Assembly (NCBI GenBank): GCA_963995505.1 | Contig: OZ023190.1 | Location: 6,787,344 to 6,851,343, forward strand | DNA: 64,000 nt | Source: Hypericum androsaemum | Lineage: Eukaryota > Streptophyta > Magnoliopsida > Malpighiales > Hypericaceae | Reading direction: 5' to 3' | Part shown: in pieces, positions 34,085 to 45,478 of the stretch | Numbering within the stretch: the stretch's first letter is position 1 | How the letters are laid out: each line of letters opens with the position of its first letter | Program-made: the position numbers and the translations under genes | The notes under the pieces: generated by a model | Seen by the model: the letters and a program-made list of their open reading frames with translations, nothing else | Told to the model about the DNA's origin: nothing | The model's database searches: none

Positions 34085-34548
34085 TGGGTACCATACAATA
34101 CCAATCCCTTTCGCTACATTTCCGTGGCTCAATTCCCCAGATATAGATAACTATATATTCTTAATTTCTGATCCACGATAAATCGCCAAAAGAAGATAAA
34201 GAAATCGGTCTGGCTCATAATAAGATCAGTTATTATATGTTTGGCAGAGCAGAGCAATTTAACAAGTAAAAACTTCATTTTTTAAAAAATTCTGGTGAGT
34301 CTGATTCATTTTGTATCTTCTATATTTTATTTAAAAATTAAAAGTATAAATTGCATTTGATCATGGTAAAATTAACGTATTTTTTTAGTTGAACCACTAG
34401 ATTATAAGTCACATCAGTAAAAAGCAGTTACACCGAACAATTGAATTAATAACAATTTGGACGAGGTGGTTCGGAAATACAAGATTCTTGTCGATTCTGC
34501 TAATAATCAACTACAAAACGAGGTTATCCCTACATCGGTCTGGTGGTT
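31301..34548. other. AT-rich spacer without genes
   Basis: No gene is supported. TA-rich microsatellites lie at 32,273-32,291, about 32,358-32,402 and 32,873-32,890. A segment at 32,300-32,720 has ends resembling an inverted repeat (TTTTAAAAAACGACCCGG on the left, and GTTTTTAAAGAAGCGGGC as the reverse complement of the right) with GGTCCAAC/GACCGG words, like the short repeat at 19.2 kb. A run of 28 G lies at 34,057-34,084. Confidence 0.5.
34057..34084 (+). repeat. 28-base G homopolymer
   Basis: An uninterrupted run of 28 G followed by TGGG. Such runs are prone to length error in sequencing and could form G-quadruplex structures. It lies far from any gene. Confidence 0.85.
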
Positions 34549-34826
34549 AATAAGAGTTGGTCATCCCCAGGAAGATGATCCAACATCTTTGGTCTTTTGG
34601 CACGTCGAATATTTTGTGCTTAGGATTAAATTTTTGTTGGATAATTTACCTAATTATTTTTTACGTCTCGGACTGGGTTTGTAAGGCTTGTAGGCTCGGT
34701 TCTTTTCCTGGAGACTGGGTTGTAGTTCCCCCAGAAAAGTTGGATGCTCTCCTGTTCACAGATTTTCCTACCTAATCTATAATATACTTAGTTCTTTTTC
34801 CTTCAAAAAAAATAAGAGTTGGTCAT
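34549..34826 (+). mobile_element. Small retroposon with 16-bp target duplication
   Basis: AATAAGAGTTGGTCAT lies at 34,549-34,564 and again at 34,811-34,826. Between them, 246 bp ends in CCTTCAAAAAA, a short A-tail on the plus strand. Long duplication plus A-tail is the mark of target-primed retrotransposition. The body has no RT or RNase H motif and includes CTTTTCCTGGAGACTGGGTT. It is either a SINE or the 3' end of a severely truncated LINE. Confidence 0.75.
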
Positions 34827-35261
34827 TGAGTGAAAAAAAATATATAATTCCTCATGTACAGTGCAGTGGGTCCACCCAATCAAATTTCAAGGTGGATAAA
34901 AAATAATTTCACGCTAATAATAAGCATAATTGACAAATTCTAAATTCCGGGGAAAAATAATTACTTTATAAAGCATGGCCCTAAAGTGAAAGAAAGGAGC
35001 TTTCCACAAAGCTTTTAATTTAAAGGAAGCTTTTCTCAAAGTTATATCTCCTTTTTTCGAATTGTAGATGGACGCTCCAAAAGCAGTTATTTTTTTCAAA
35101 GACAATTTTTTATATCATACCATAAAAAATTGTGTTGTTTTTTACATCATGTTATTTCTTGTGCCGCTAAAACCAGTTACTTCGTCCTTTAAAAATTGTT
35201 TCCTAACTCGAAAAGGTTGTTCATTATTAACACCTTCTCAAATGGTATGAACACTGATTTA
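34827..35261. other. AT-rich intergenic DNA
   Basis: No gene was found. It lies between the small retroposon and the Copia LTR. Short open frames here lack motifs. Confidence 0.4.
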
Positions 35262-35465
35262 TGTTGTTTGTCGGAGGTGGTGTACTTGATTAGGATCTTT
35301 AAGTCGAGGAAAGAGTTGGACTCTTTCTCCGTAAGACGAGATTGCCACGTATTCAGTGCTTACGGGCTGCGGCAATCGTCCCCAAGATACAACGACTAGG
35401 CTACTTCCAAGTTCGTAGCACGACCCTCAAAGCTTCAGGCGAACCTTGGATATTCGAGACTTTTC

Positions 35466-35501
<36 letters not shown>

Positions 35502-36187
35502 ACTATTGCTAAAGAATGGTTATGCAATGAGTTTTCGGGGCGAGATGCAAATGAGGGGGAGGGGCCTATTTATAGGCACTGGATGGAGTGGAGGTAGGCA
35601 CTTCCGAAGGGGCATGAAGTAATGCCGAGGAGACGCGTTCGTTCGGCCAGCAAGCTGCCCTTCAGGTGCCTCTCCAGCCAATTTCGTTCGTGGCTCTGGG
35701 AGGTCGTTGCACCCCTTCGGCAGGCAGGCAGCACACTCGCGTCCCTTCGGTGTTCTGGGAGCTTATGGATTTGCCTGTGTGCCCTTCAGGTTCGCTCGTA
35801 ACCCTTCGACCTTCTGGAAGTCTCCGGGACGTTCCAGCTCTTCTGTCTCTTCGTCCGAGCTTTGGAAAAACTTTAAGGCTCCTTCAGCTCCTCGCGACGA
35901 TGCGCACGTGCGAAGTGCGCCATAAAGCACCCATTGTGATCTGCGTCCAATGTGCCATGCGCACACGCATGTGCTCGTACTCGTACTCGGATGGTGCTAC
36001 GTCCGAGTTGGCTATCCAGGTGGTCAACTTATTTCTTAGTCAATAAGAAAAGTCTCCTTATATACTAGGAAAATTTTGTTGCACTTTCCAATGTGGGATT
36101 GCCCTTTCCATATCCACTTTTGGGCCTTCCACTTGGGCTTTCTACTTTGGGCTTTTTTGTATTAAATTTTCATTCAACTTTCCAACA
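35262..36187 (-). repeat. LTR of the 35-kb Copia fragment
   Basis: Plus-strand ends are TGTTGTTTGTCGGAGG and CAACTTTCCAACA. It contains a GA-rich microsatellite (35,465-35,503) and the variant hexamer array GTGCTCGTACTCGTACTCGG (35,971-35,990). The minus-strand purine tract CATGTGGGGGAT abuts its right edge (about 36,188-36,199). It aligns with the inverted copy at 51,917-52,785. Confidence 0.82.
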
Positions 36188-36733
36188 ATCCCCCACATGA
36201 ATGATGATTAATGCATGCTGACACTTTTAAGAAAGTTCCGACGAGTTATCATTGCATCGAGAAAGGTAGCTTACGACTTTGAACCTTCCCTAGTAAAATG
36301 CTATCGAATTTACTTGCTGTTCAGTGAACGCGATGTCTTGAACTGGTCAGCTTTTTTTACGTAAACCTAGACAATAACATTTACACAATGATATCTCTAA
36401 TATCCTTTGGTTCTCACGTTGTGTCCATTTCGGCCATGGACCTTATCTTGGATTCATAAGTATTTTTCTATTTGAAGCGGCCTCACTTCACACTTATATA
36501 GGTGATCTCCCATCAAGAGTATACTGTCATACTCCACTTTTTCTTGGTATAGGAATCATTAAAAGCGTAGACGCTTAACCTTACCACATCTCTGCAGATT
36601 CGTACTTGAGCAGCTTCTGAGAATGGGATGGGTTCCAAGTAATCATCTGAACTATACATAACTTAGTTGTCTCATTGAACCAAGTTTGTGGGATCTCCAC
36701 TCATCATGGTTGAGCTATCGCTATGAACGTTCT

Positions 36734-37582
36734 TTAATGTGTAGATTTTAACCCCATTTTCCTTACTGCGTTATACATCTGATCTCTGTTGATTCTTTTT
36801 GTCAAAGGATCAGCTATATTGTCCTTAAACTTCACATAATCAATGGTTATTACTCCACTTGAGATTAATTGTCTAACGGTGTTATGTCTCCTACGGATGT
36901 GTCGAGACTTTCTATTGTACATAGTACTTTGTGCTCTCCCCATTGCTGACATGCTATCACAATGTATCAATACAGGAGGCACATGCTTGTTCCAACACAG
37001 AATATCCTCTAGGAAGTTTCTGAGCCGTTCAGCTTCTTTTCCAGCTTTGTGTAGTGCTATAAACTCTAACTTCATGGTGGAGCGAGCTATGCACGTTTGT
37101 TTAGAGGATTTCCAGGACACAGCTCCTCCACCTATGGGGAACACATAACCACTAGTGGATTTGGAGATTTTAGTATCCGATATCTAATTCGCATCCATGT
37201 ATCCTTCTAATACATCTGGATACCTAGTATAAAGTAAGCCAACGTTCACGGTATATTTTAGATACTTTAGAACTCTTTCCAGAGCTAGCCAGTGGTCTGG
37301 TCCTGGATTGCTCGTGAATCTACTAAGCTTGCTAACTGAGTATGCAATATCAGGGCGTGTACAATTTGTCAAGTACATCAGGCTCCCAATGATTCTTGCA
37401 TACTTCAGTTGAGATACAGGGTCCCCTCTATTTTTAGCTAAGTGCAGACTCAGGTCTACCGGAGTCTTAGCCGGAGGTTTGTCAAAAGTATTGAATTTCT
37501 TGAGTACATTCCCAACGTAGTGAGATTGTGACAAGATAATTCTTTCAGTCGTCCTAGAAATTTTAATCCCTAGTATGACATC
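36734..37582 (-). pseudogene. Copia RT C-terminus and RNase H
   Basis: 37,534-37,184 reads [40 protein letters not shown] and [13 protein letters not shown], the end of Copia RT. 37,144-36,734 gives RNase [33 protein letters not shown] and [18 protein letters not shown]. One stop near 37,184 separates the two otherwise collinear frames. RNase H would remove the RNA template during replication. Confidence 0.85.
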
Positions 37583-37613
37583 AGCCGGAGGTTTGTCAAA
37601 AGTATTGAATTTC

Positions 37614-38455
37614 CGACTTTTATGTTGTCCCCACTCAATTCAAAACCGGCTAGCTAGGATCGCTCGTCAAAGATCACCGATAAACGTGGTCTTACTGAGC
37701 GAATTACGAGGGGGGGCCAACACCCACGTGGAAGGTGTTGAATAAGGCGGGACAAGGGCGCATTGTTTGGATGGACGCACGTCAACATGGAAAGCGTGGG
37801 GTCGGAATAGCCTTACCCAAATACCAAACACGACTCAATCGCATGAATTTGTCCCCTTTTCTCTCTCCTAACAGACAGACCTCTTCTCTCTCTCTCTCTT
37901 CCTTTTCCGGATGTACAATCCGTACCAGGCCGTAACACCTCATCCACGACCCACCCACGAACCGCAGCTTTCCATCAAACAGCTGCTTGTCTGGTTTCCC
38001 GTGACTCCTTTAAAAATTGGGAAACGCGTAAGATGTGACTATTTTTCTTTCTTTCTAAAATCAAATACTTGAACAATATTTTTTACATTTTAATAATATG
38101 ACAAAAAAGTTCTTATATAAATTAAAAACTCATTGGCTGTCGTAAGATGTGAATTTGATTTGACTGCAACACACTAACTAAGGTCGACAGTCCGTGCCAT
38201 TAATCTTGGCCTTTCGGTGGAAATCTTGTCCATTCCTTTCCACATTTTCATAAAGTCGGAAAAACTAACCCTATATCGAGTGTCTTCCCAACTGATATTT
38301 TTCTTGTATTTTTGCTAAATTACTAACAGATAGGCCTCATCACAGAACCCAATTGCTGAATCCAAGTCATATAATAGGAAAAAAAATTTCCATACTTTTG
38401 AATTAAGAAAAAATTGTTTAATTCGAGACCTACATTAATTCTGATAGTTCGAATA
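37614..38455. other. Intergenic DNA
   Basis: No gene was recognised. GC is higher at 37,690-37,990, with a CT-rich run (CTCTCTCTCTC near 37,880) and a plus-strand open frame (37,735-37,935) lacking motifs. The rest is AT-rich. Confidence 0.35.
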
Positions 38456-39868
38456 ATTCATATTCAGATTATATGAATACTCACTCCTTATTTAATCATT
38501 TGGATTAAAAGAGTATGCCGTATTGTATAGGCTAACTCGGGCATCCAACGGCCAAATCTGAATTTATTGTGGCTAGTAATTCTCCCATTAACTAGGTTAG
38601 TAACTGAGTTGTTACATGAACAATAAAAATTTCATATTCAATATGGCTATTACTGTAATTTACTAGCACGATTTTGAATTCAAATGCCAGCTGAAAGAGG
38701 AAAAAACATTTTGGACGAGGAGAGTGAGATGAGCTTTGTCCAGGCTCAAGCCAAAAAAGTTTTGGCCCAGTACAGGAGCAATAAGTCCAACATGGATAAA
38801 AAAAGATAGGTTCTCTATCTCACAATCCCTTAGTTTGCAACTCATTGCTCGAACCCGGACCGAGCCGGGACAAGGCGAGGCGCTTGCCAAGCCGGATGGA
38901 CGGCCTGAGAAATTTCTTTTTTTTTCTCGAGATTACTCATGCTAGAACTCTAATTTCTTTTAAATTTGTCTAAGCACATTTTTCTAAGTAACGTGGGATT
39001 ATACATATTCTAGTTTGAAGCCTATTACATTTACATCAAGAGTTATTTTTCGCAAATATTTTATATAGTTACGAAGCTTTCTCAACAAGTTTTGCATTTA
39101 TCTCACAAACAAAAAAACTAATTATTGTGACCCGCATTTTAATTAGCTCAACTTTAATTTTGGTTTGAACCTTGAACCTTTCTGAATTTGTCAATGTCTT
39201 GTGTCATTATGCTATATGTTCTTTGGCGTTTAATTACTTATCGATTGTGTTTAATTGGACTTCTCTCTAAATAAACTCTTGAGCCCAGGTCTAGTTGTGT
39301 AAGCCAACTTCCATCTTGGATTAAAATCCAATTGTACAACATAATACCAATATCTTTCCAACTTGTGAAAGATTTTCCATATCTTCAGCTTTTTAAGCAC
39401 TTTTATGATCAGGTGGAGAAAAAATTTAACCACTTCTCACATCTCTAATCTCATTACCCTTCCGATTATTATCCTCAAATGGATCCAAAACATAAAGGAA
39501 GTCCGACAAAAAGATAGATAGATAGGGGATTTCAGTTCCACCAAGTATCAATCATCTTTAAAAAAATCTTCGCGAGTGAGTGGAAGATGATGCATGTTTT
39601 TATCTTTCTGGTCTTCAATTATAAGCACAAAGTGGATTCCGATGCACACACGACACTTGGCTTTTTGGGTTTCTTATTGTACAATTTTGTTCGTACGGGT
39701 TTTAGCACTTTACACGTCGTTTTCCTATTCCTCAAAGAATCATCCCACCGGGGAATTATCAATTAGCTCTAATTTTCCATCTTAACAAAAGTCCAGTTGT
39801 CGTTTTCCGAAAAGGTGGACCAAACTTTCGTCAAAAAAAAAAGTTGGACCAAACTCCAAAAGCAAAGG
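38456..39868. repeat. Direct duplication, copy A (uninterrupted)
   Basis: About 1.4 kb that recurs in the same orientation at 42,030-43,286 plus 49,159-49,397. Shared landmarks include AATCTGAATTTATTGTGGC, TTCTCCCATTAACTAGGTTA, AAGATAGATAGATAG and GTCTTCAATTATAAGCACAA. Copy A supplies the empty site (GCATGTTTTTATCTTTCTGG, about 39,592) for the large element inside copy B. No coding function was recognised. Confidence 0.85.
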
Positions 39869-40382
39869 TGGTCCAAACTCCATAACCAGCAGTTTCTCAG
39901 CGGCGTACATGGGCAAATGACAACAATAATAATATTGTTCACCTTTTCAAGTTGCCATTCAAGTTGCCTAATTATGATCGAAACGTACAAGATCTTTTTG
40001 GTACAAATAAAAGCTGGGAAAAAGTAAAGAATTAATATTACAAGTGGAATCTCAAAAAATTTTATATCTCCAACATCAATTAATTTGATGGATTGGGTTG
40101 CAAAGAAATCCAAAACCTATGGTGAGATTTTTTTTAAAGTTAAATCTTTACAAAATGACTTTATCAAGTTTGAACCGTGCACCTTATAGATATTTACAAT
40201 GCCTTGTACCGTTGGGATACAAATCTGTTGAAAAAAACCTATGATGAGATATTGCAAAATTTGTTTCAGTGATAGGTTAAATTTGTTTTTAAAGAAAATC
40301 TCAACTTCAACTCTCAGCTTGTGTATTATAAGACCCTAAAGTGCCCCCAATTCTCCCAGAATTCCTACGAAGCTTGAAGCTC
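39869..40382. other. Spacer between duplicates, left of the LINE
   Basis: No gene is certain. Repeats of the word GGACCAAACT/GGTCCAAACTCC occur at 39,818-39,882. An open frame from 40,341 runs up to the LINE target duplication and continues past the LINE at 41,720 for about 12 codons to a stop. The LINE therefore landed in a short open frame of unknown identity. Confidence 0.35.
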
Positions 40383-40402
40383 AATCTGGGCAATGGAGCT
40401 GA

Positions 40403-41678
40403 TTGGGATCCTACTATCCTCCAGAACCTGTTCTCGGAGATGGAAACTGCTGCTATAGTTGCAGTTCACCCCAGGCGTGGAGTTGGAAATGATAAAATTA
40501 TCTGGTCTCTTGCCAAGAATGGGGAGTATTTTCTTGGAATTGTAGTTGCTCTCTTTGCAACTGAGTATGTCTCTGTTCTGAGACTGCTATTGTATCTGTT
40601 CCTTTTTATATTCAAATAAATTCATTTACTTCTATAAAAAAAAACCATAATCTCCATCTCCCACTAAATACTGCTGATTTGCCTATCTTTATGTGTTGGA
40701 ACAGGGTGTAGAAGCTTGACGCTTTTTTCCAAAATCAAAACCTTCATTTGGAAGGCTGTCCAAAATGCGCTGCCTACAGCAGATAACCTCTGCAAAAGAT
40801 CGATTCGGAACCACTCTACCTGTTCTCTATGTGGTGCCGAAAAGGAGGATATCGTCCATGCACTCCTGTTGTGCTATCACGCCAAACTGACCTGGTTGTT
40901 ATCTCCCATGGGTTATAGGACGACGGATGAACCCATCACTGACTTCAGAACTTGGTTCCAAAATCAAATTGCCACCCTGAAATTTGCGGATCAGACCTAC
41001 TTGATTCAGTATATTGCCTTCTTTTGCTGACAAATTTGGTTAGCAAGGAACAAAAGTGTGTTTGAAGGTAAAATCCTTGCTCCTGATTTGACTTGGAGAT
41101 GTGCAAGTTACAAGATAATGGAGTTTTCTTCACTTCGTGGACCTCGAGCCCCTCCGCCAGTTGAGGTCTCGCAATGCTGGCGCCCCCCAGATGTGGGTAC
41201 ATTCAAGCTTAATGTAGATGCATCGTGGACAGCCAAATCTGAATTGGCTGGCTGTGCGGTGGTCTGGAGAAACCATACGGGCAGCCTAGTGGACGTTTCT
41301 ACTTCCACACATAAGGCTAGTATGACCATTGAGGCCGAGGCTTTGGCTATTGGTGAAGCTGTTTCCTTAATTCAGCAGCACTTTCGTTTCACCAAGACTG
41401 TTATTGAGTCTGATTGCAAGATTTTGGTTGACTTCCTCAACAATTCCTCTTCTACAATCGAGTGGAATGTCGAATTGCTTGCATTAGAAGTCCAAACTAA
41501 TCTTTTGAAGTTCTCCTTTTGTCATGTTGCTTATGTCCCTCGGTTAGCTAATCGTGTAGCGGATTGGCTTACTAAGAAGTCTAGTTTAGGGACGAACTTA
41601 CGGGAGGTGGTTCATAACTCCCCTCATGAACTCCAGTGCTCCTTTTGTACGATTCTAATGATTAATATAAAGTTCTAG
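40403..41678 (+). pseudogene. LINE zinc-finger (zf-RVT) and RNase H region
   Basis: The first part reads DKIIWSLAKNGEY. Then 40,716-41,030 reads FIWKAVQNALPTADNL and CSLCGAEKEDIVHALLLC, the zf-RVT motif. After one stop (near 41,030) the frame continues with IWLARNKSVFEGK, and 41,058-41,678 encodes RNase H: FKLNVDASW with the first Asp, TIEAEALAIGEAV with the Glu, ESDCKILVDFLN, and RLANRVADWLTKK. About 150 bp near 40,545-40,700 does not fit the protein and looks inserted or scrambled. Confidence 0.85.
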
Positions 41679-41699
41679 CTTTTGTTTTTTCAAAAAAAA
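40403..41699 (+). mobile_element. 5'-truncated LINE (L1 type)
   Basis: A 1,297-bp insertion flanked by the perfect 20-bp duplication AATCTGGGCAATGGAGCTGA (40,383-40,402 and 41,700-41,719) ends in an A-tail (CAAAAAAAA, just before 41,700). It starts abruptly in the zf-RVT region of the LINE polyprotein, so it is a normal 5'-truncated copy. The 20-bp match is exact, which argues for a fairly recent insertion. Confidence 0.93.
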
Positions 41700-41719
41700 A
41701 ATCTGGGCAATGGAGCTGA

Positions 41720-42029
41720 CTTCTCTTTCCGGTGGGATCTAAGGAAAAATTTATTTCATACATAAATATTTACATTTTGTTATATTTACAAAATAGGAGT
41801 TGAATTTTCTTGTAAGAGATTGCAACCACAATTTTATTAAAATTCTGCCATAGTATAATTTTGTGAGAAACCTACGACAAGGAAATAGAGCCTAGCATTT
41901 TGTTGCTAAAATTTAATTCAACCTCAAAATACAAACCCACCCGAAATAGCTATTACAAATCTAGACAAACAACATAGAAATAGAATGCAGTAGAAAAGCT
42001 CGATGAAGAAGTGGTCTCCCGAATATTGT
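41720..42029. other. Spacer right of the LINE
   Basis: AT-rich, without a gene. It begins with the second half of the short open frame interrupted by the LINE (FSFRWDLRKNLF, then a stop). Confidence 0.35.
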
Positions 42030-43699
42030 AGGATTCAAATTATCTGAATATTCACCTCTTATTTAGATTGAAGGAGCATGCCCTATTGTATAGGCTAACT
42101 TGAACCTCCAATAGTCAAATCTGAATTTATTGTGGCCAGTAATTCTCCCATTAACTAGGTTAGTAAGTGAGTTGTTACAAGAGCAATAAAAATTTCATAT
42201 TCAATTTGGCTATTATTGTAATTTACTTGCCCGATTTTGAATTCAAATGCCAGTTGAAGGAGGAGAGAACATTTTGGACGAGGAGAGTGGCGTGAACTTT
42301 GTCCAAGCTCAAGCCCAAAAAAATTTGGTAGAGTACAGGAGGAATAAGTCCAACTTGGATAAAAAAGACAGGCCTTGGAAGTTGGAACTCGATTTTTTTT
42401 CACTATCTAACAATCCCTTAATTTGCAACCCGTTGCTTGAGCCCAGACCAAGCCGGGACAAGGTGAGGCGCGTGGGAAGCCGGATAGACGGCATGAGACG
42501 CTCCTCCTTTCTCTTCTAGATTACTCATGCTAGATTTTTAATTTATTTTAAATTTGTCTAAGTACATTTTCTAAGTAATGTGGGATTCCACATATTCTAG
42601 TTTAAAGCCTATTATATTCACATCAAGACTTATTCTTTCGCAAATATTTTATATTGTTACAAAATTTTCTCTTACCTCAAAAAAAAAAAACCAATTGCAG
42701 TGACCCATATTTTAATTAACTCAATTTTATTCATAAATCACTTTTTTTAAAAGATAAATTATACACCATAATTTTTTTTGGTGACACCATAATTATATTC
42801 TCAAAAGTTTGAACTCTGAACCTCAATGAATTTATCAATGTTGTGTGACATTAAGCTATATGTCCTCTGATATTAATCACTTATTAATTGTGTTTAATTA
42901 GACATCTCTCTAAACAAACTCTTGAGCCTAAGTCTAGCTGTAAGAGCCAAGCTCCAACTTTAGATTAAAATCCAATTGTACAACTTAAAACAAATATCTT
43001 TCCGACTTGTGAAAGATTTTCCATATCTTCAACTTTTTAAGCACTTTTATGAGCAGGTGGAGAACAAATTTAACCACTCTTCTCACATCTCTAATTTCAT
43101 TACCCTTCCGATTATTTATCCGCAAATGGATCCAAAGCATAAAAGGCAATCCGACAAAAAGATAGATAGATTTTTTTGTTGAGAAATTAGATAGATAGAT
43201 AGATAGGGAATTTCAGTTCCTCCCAGTATCAATCATCTTTAAAAAATCTTCGCCAGTGAGCGGAAGATGCTGCATGTTTTTTTCTTGGCTAAATTACCCA
43301 CTAGTCCTTGGTATTTGGTCATTCTCTCTCTCAAATCCCTGCATTTTAAAAATTAATTTTACCGTCCTCCGACTTTGATTTTATCAACTCTCGAGTCCCT
43401 AGTACCGGAACATTCTATATTCTCCGGCGAACCCCCACTTGAAAAGAATAAAATGTCCCCTACTTAAATAAACAAAAATTAAATATTCTCTCCTCCTCCT
43501 TTCCTTTCTCTCTCCCTCTCCTTCTCCCTTTCTCTTTCCCTCTCTCCTCCTCGCTGGGTTCACCTTCACCCGCCATGGAAACCATAGAAATTCCTCCTTC
43601 CTCAAAATTGAAGAGCCCATCTATGTGGTCGTAGGTGTGGGTAAATAATAGGAACAAAATCGAAGCTTGTAAATAGGCAATTAAACTCTTTGATTCACT

Positions 43700-44065
43700 A
43701 TAAGTAGGTGATGGGTTCATCGACGTCTCGACGAGGAAGATCTATTAGGCCGACAAGGAAGATCTCGAGGAAGACAACGCGTCGGACATCCTCCTCCGGT
43801 GGTGGACGGCGGCATCCTCGCTCCCGGACAACAACCGGCCCGCGTTCCTCTTCTCGACCGAATCAAACCCGAAGAACCTATTTATCAAACCACCGCATGA
43901 GGAAGGGAACTCCCTACCGCCGCCACCAACCTTGACGCTGGCTTTGAGGCAGAACCTGGCCACTGCCTCTACTCGGAGAAGAAGAAGACGCCACTGGGCT
44001 TGGTGAGCCCATCAACGGCCTTGTCCACGTGGAAGTATTCTTCTTGTTCTATACGAAACGAAGGA
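43700..44065 (+). pseudogene. Gene-like cargo inside the Mutator-like element
   Basis: A GC-rich segment unlike the AT-rich TIRs around it. One plus-strand frame is open for about 85 codons after an in-frame TAG near 43,747. It reads KEDLEEDNASDILLRWWTAA, then NRPAFLFSTESNPKNLF, then a PPPP stretch, and stops near 44,000. The composition is that of an ordinary protein, not of a repeat. I do not recognise the family. The likely origin is a captured host gene exon (Pack-MULE), as an inference. Confidence 0.45.
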
Positions 44066-44131
44066 TTTTTTCCCTTGCAATTTATTGTCGGTTAACAAGT
44101 TGGATAATTAGGGTTTCCATTACTAAATAAT

Positions 44132-44906
44132 TGTTGTTTCGGAGGGTTGGTGTACTTGATTAAGATCTTCGGCAGTCGAGGCAAGTGTTGGACACTTTTT
44201 CCTTAAGACGAGATTGCCCGTATATTTCAGTGCGGTACGACTATTTAGGGCGTTTACAAAAATGTTGCACACGTATCTCGAAACTTTTGGGCGAACCCTT
44301 ATATACCCAGAACTTTCGGACTCTTTTCTAAGTGAAGAACGGGGGAAAGAAGAAGTCAACAATGCTCGGAAATGCAATTGCTGCTGGGACGAAGATTATG
44401 GCAAAGGGGCAGGCCTATTTATAGGCTGGAGGAGGCAGGGAGGCAGCCAGGCCAGCAGGCTGTCTGGCTGCGCTCGTGGCCCTTCGGTGGCTTCTGGATC
44501 CTTTCGCCCTTTCGCGATGGATCTCGCAGCCCTTCGGCCTTCTGGAAGTCTCCTGGACATTCCAGCCCGTCGTGCCTCTTCGGTGGCCAACCTGAAGGCG
44601 CTCACGTGCGAAGTACCAAGTGTGCCACAAAGCGCCCATTGTGACCTGCATCCAATGCGCCATGCGCACATGCTCGTGCTCGTGCTCGTGCTCGGACGGT
44701 GCTTCGCACCATCCTCGCAACTAGCGGCGGGTCTGCCTTTAAGTAGTCAACCAAGCTTGAGAGGTGAGGAGGGGAATTCCTTATAAACAAGGAAATCCTC
44801 CTTGCTCTAATCAATGTGGTATTGCACTTTTCCATTTCCCTTTTGGACCTCCACTTTGGGCCTTACCATTTTGGGCCAAATGCATTAAAATGCATTCAAC
44901 CCAACA
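44132..44906 (-). repeat. 3' LTR of the nested Copia
   Basis: Plus-strand ends TGTTGTTTCGGAGGG and CATTCAACCCAACA. It contains the hexamer array GTGCTCGTGCTCGTGCTCGG (about 44,676-44,698). Outer parts match the 5' LTR closely, and the middle (about 44,200-44,540) has no counterpart there. Confidence 0.9.
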
Positions 44907-45478
44907 ATCCCCCACATGAATGATGATTAATGCATGCAGACCCTAATCGAAAGTTCTGACGTGTTATTATTGCATTGAGACAGGTAGCTTGCGGCTTTGA
45001 ACCTTCTCTAGTAATACGTTATCGGATTTACTCGCTGTTTGGTGAACGTGATGTCTTGAACCGTCAGCTTTTGGTGTAAACCAAGACAATAACATTTACA
45101 CAATAATAACCCTAGTATATTTAGGTTCTCACGTTGTGTCCGTTTCGGCCATGGACCATATCTTGGATTCATAAGTATTTTTCCCATTTGAAGCGGCCTC
45201 ACTTCACACTTACATAGGTGATCCCCTATCAGGAGTATCCTGCCATACTCCACCTTAATCAAGGTATATGAATTATTAAAAGCGTAATGCTTAACCTTAC
45301 CACACCGCTGCAGGCTAACACCTGGTCAGCTTCTGAGAATGAGATAGGTTCCAGGAGATTAACTGAACCCTCCATAACTTAGTTGTCTCATTGAACCAAG
45401 TTTGTGGGATCTCCACTCATCATGGTTGAGTTACCGCTATGGACTTTCTTTAGTGTGTGGATTTTAATCCCATTCCCC

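Larger units (their letters stand above)
35262..37582 (-). mobile_element. Ty1/copia 3' fragment (LTR, RNase H, RT end)
   Basis: On the minus strand the fragment runs from late RT ([11 protein letters not shown], about 37,575) through RNase H to a polypurine tract and a 926-bp LTR (35,262-36,187). The 5' half is missing: the element breaks at 37,582, where a 31-bp copy of its own sequence follows. It is closely related to the 44.1-kb element, with shared 3' UTR and LTR words, but the LTRs differ in many places. Confidence 0.85.

Noticed and set aside
38456..43286. The ~1.4 kb direct repeats as LTRs of one retrotransposon
   Set aside because: No TG...CA termini, no primer-binding site or polypurine tract inside, and no retroelement genes between them apart from the separately inserted LINE. 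A direct duplication fits better.
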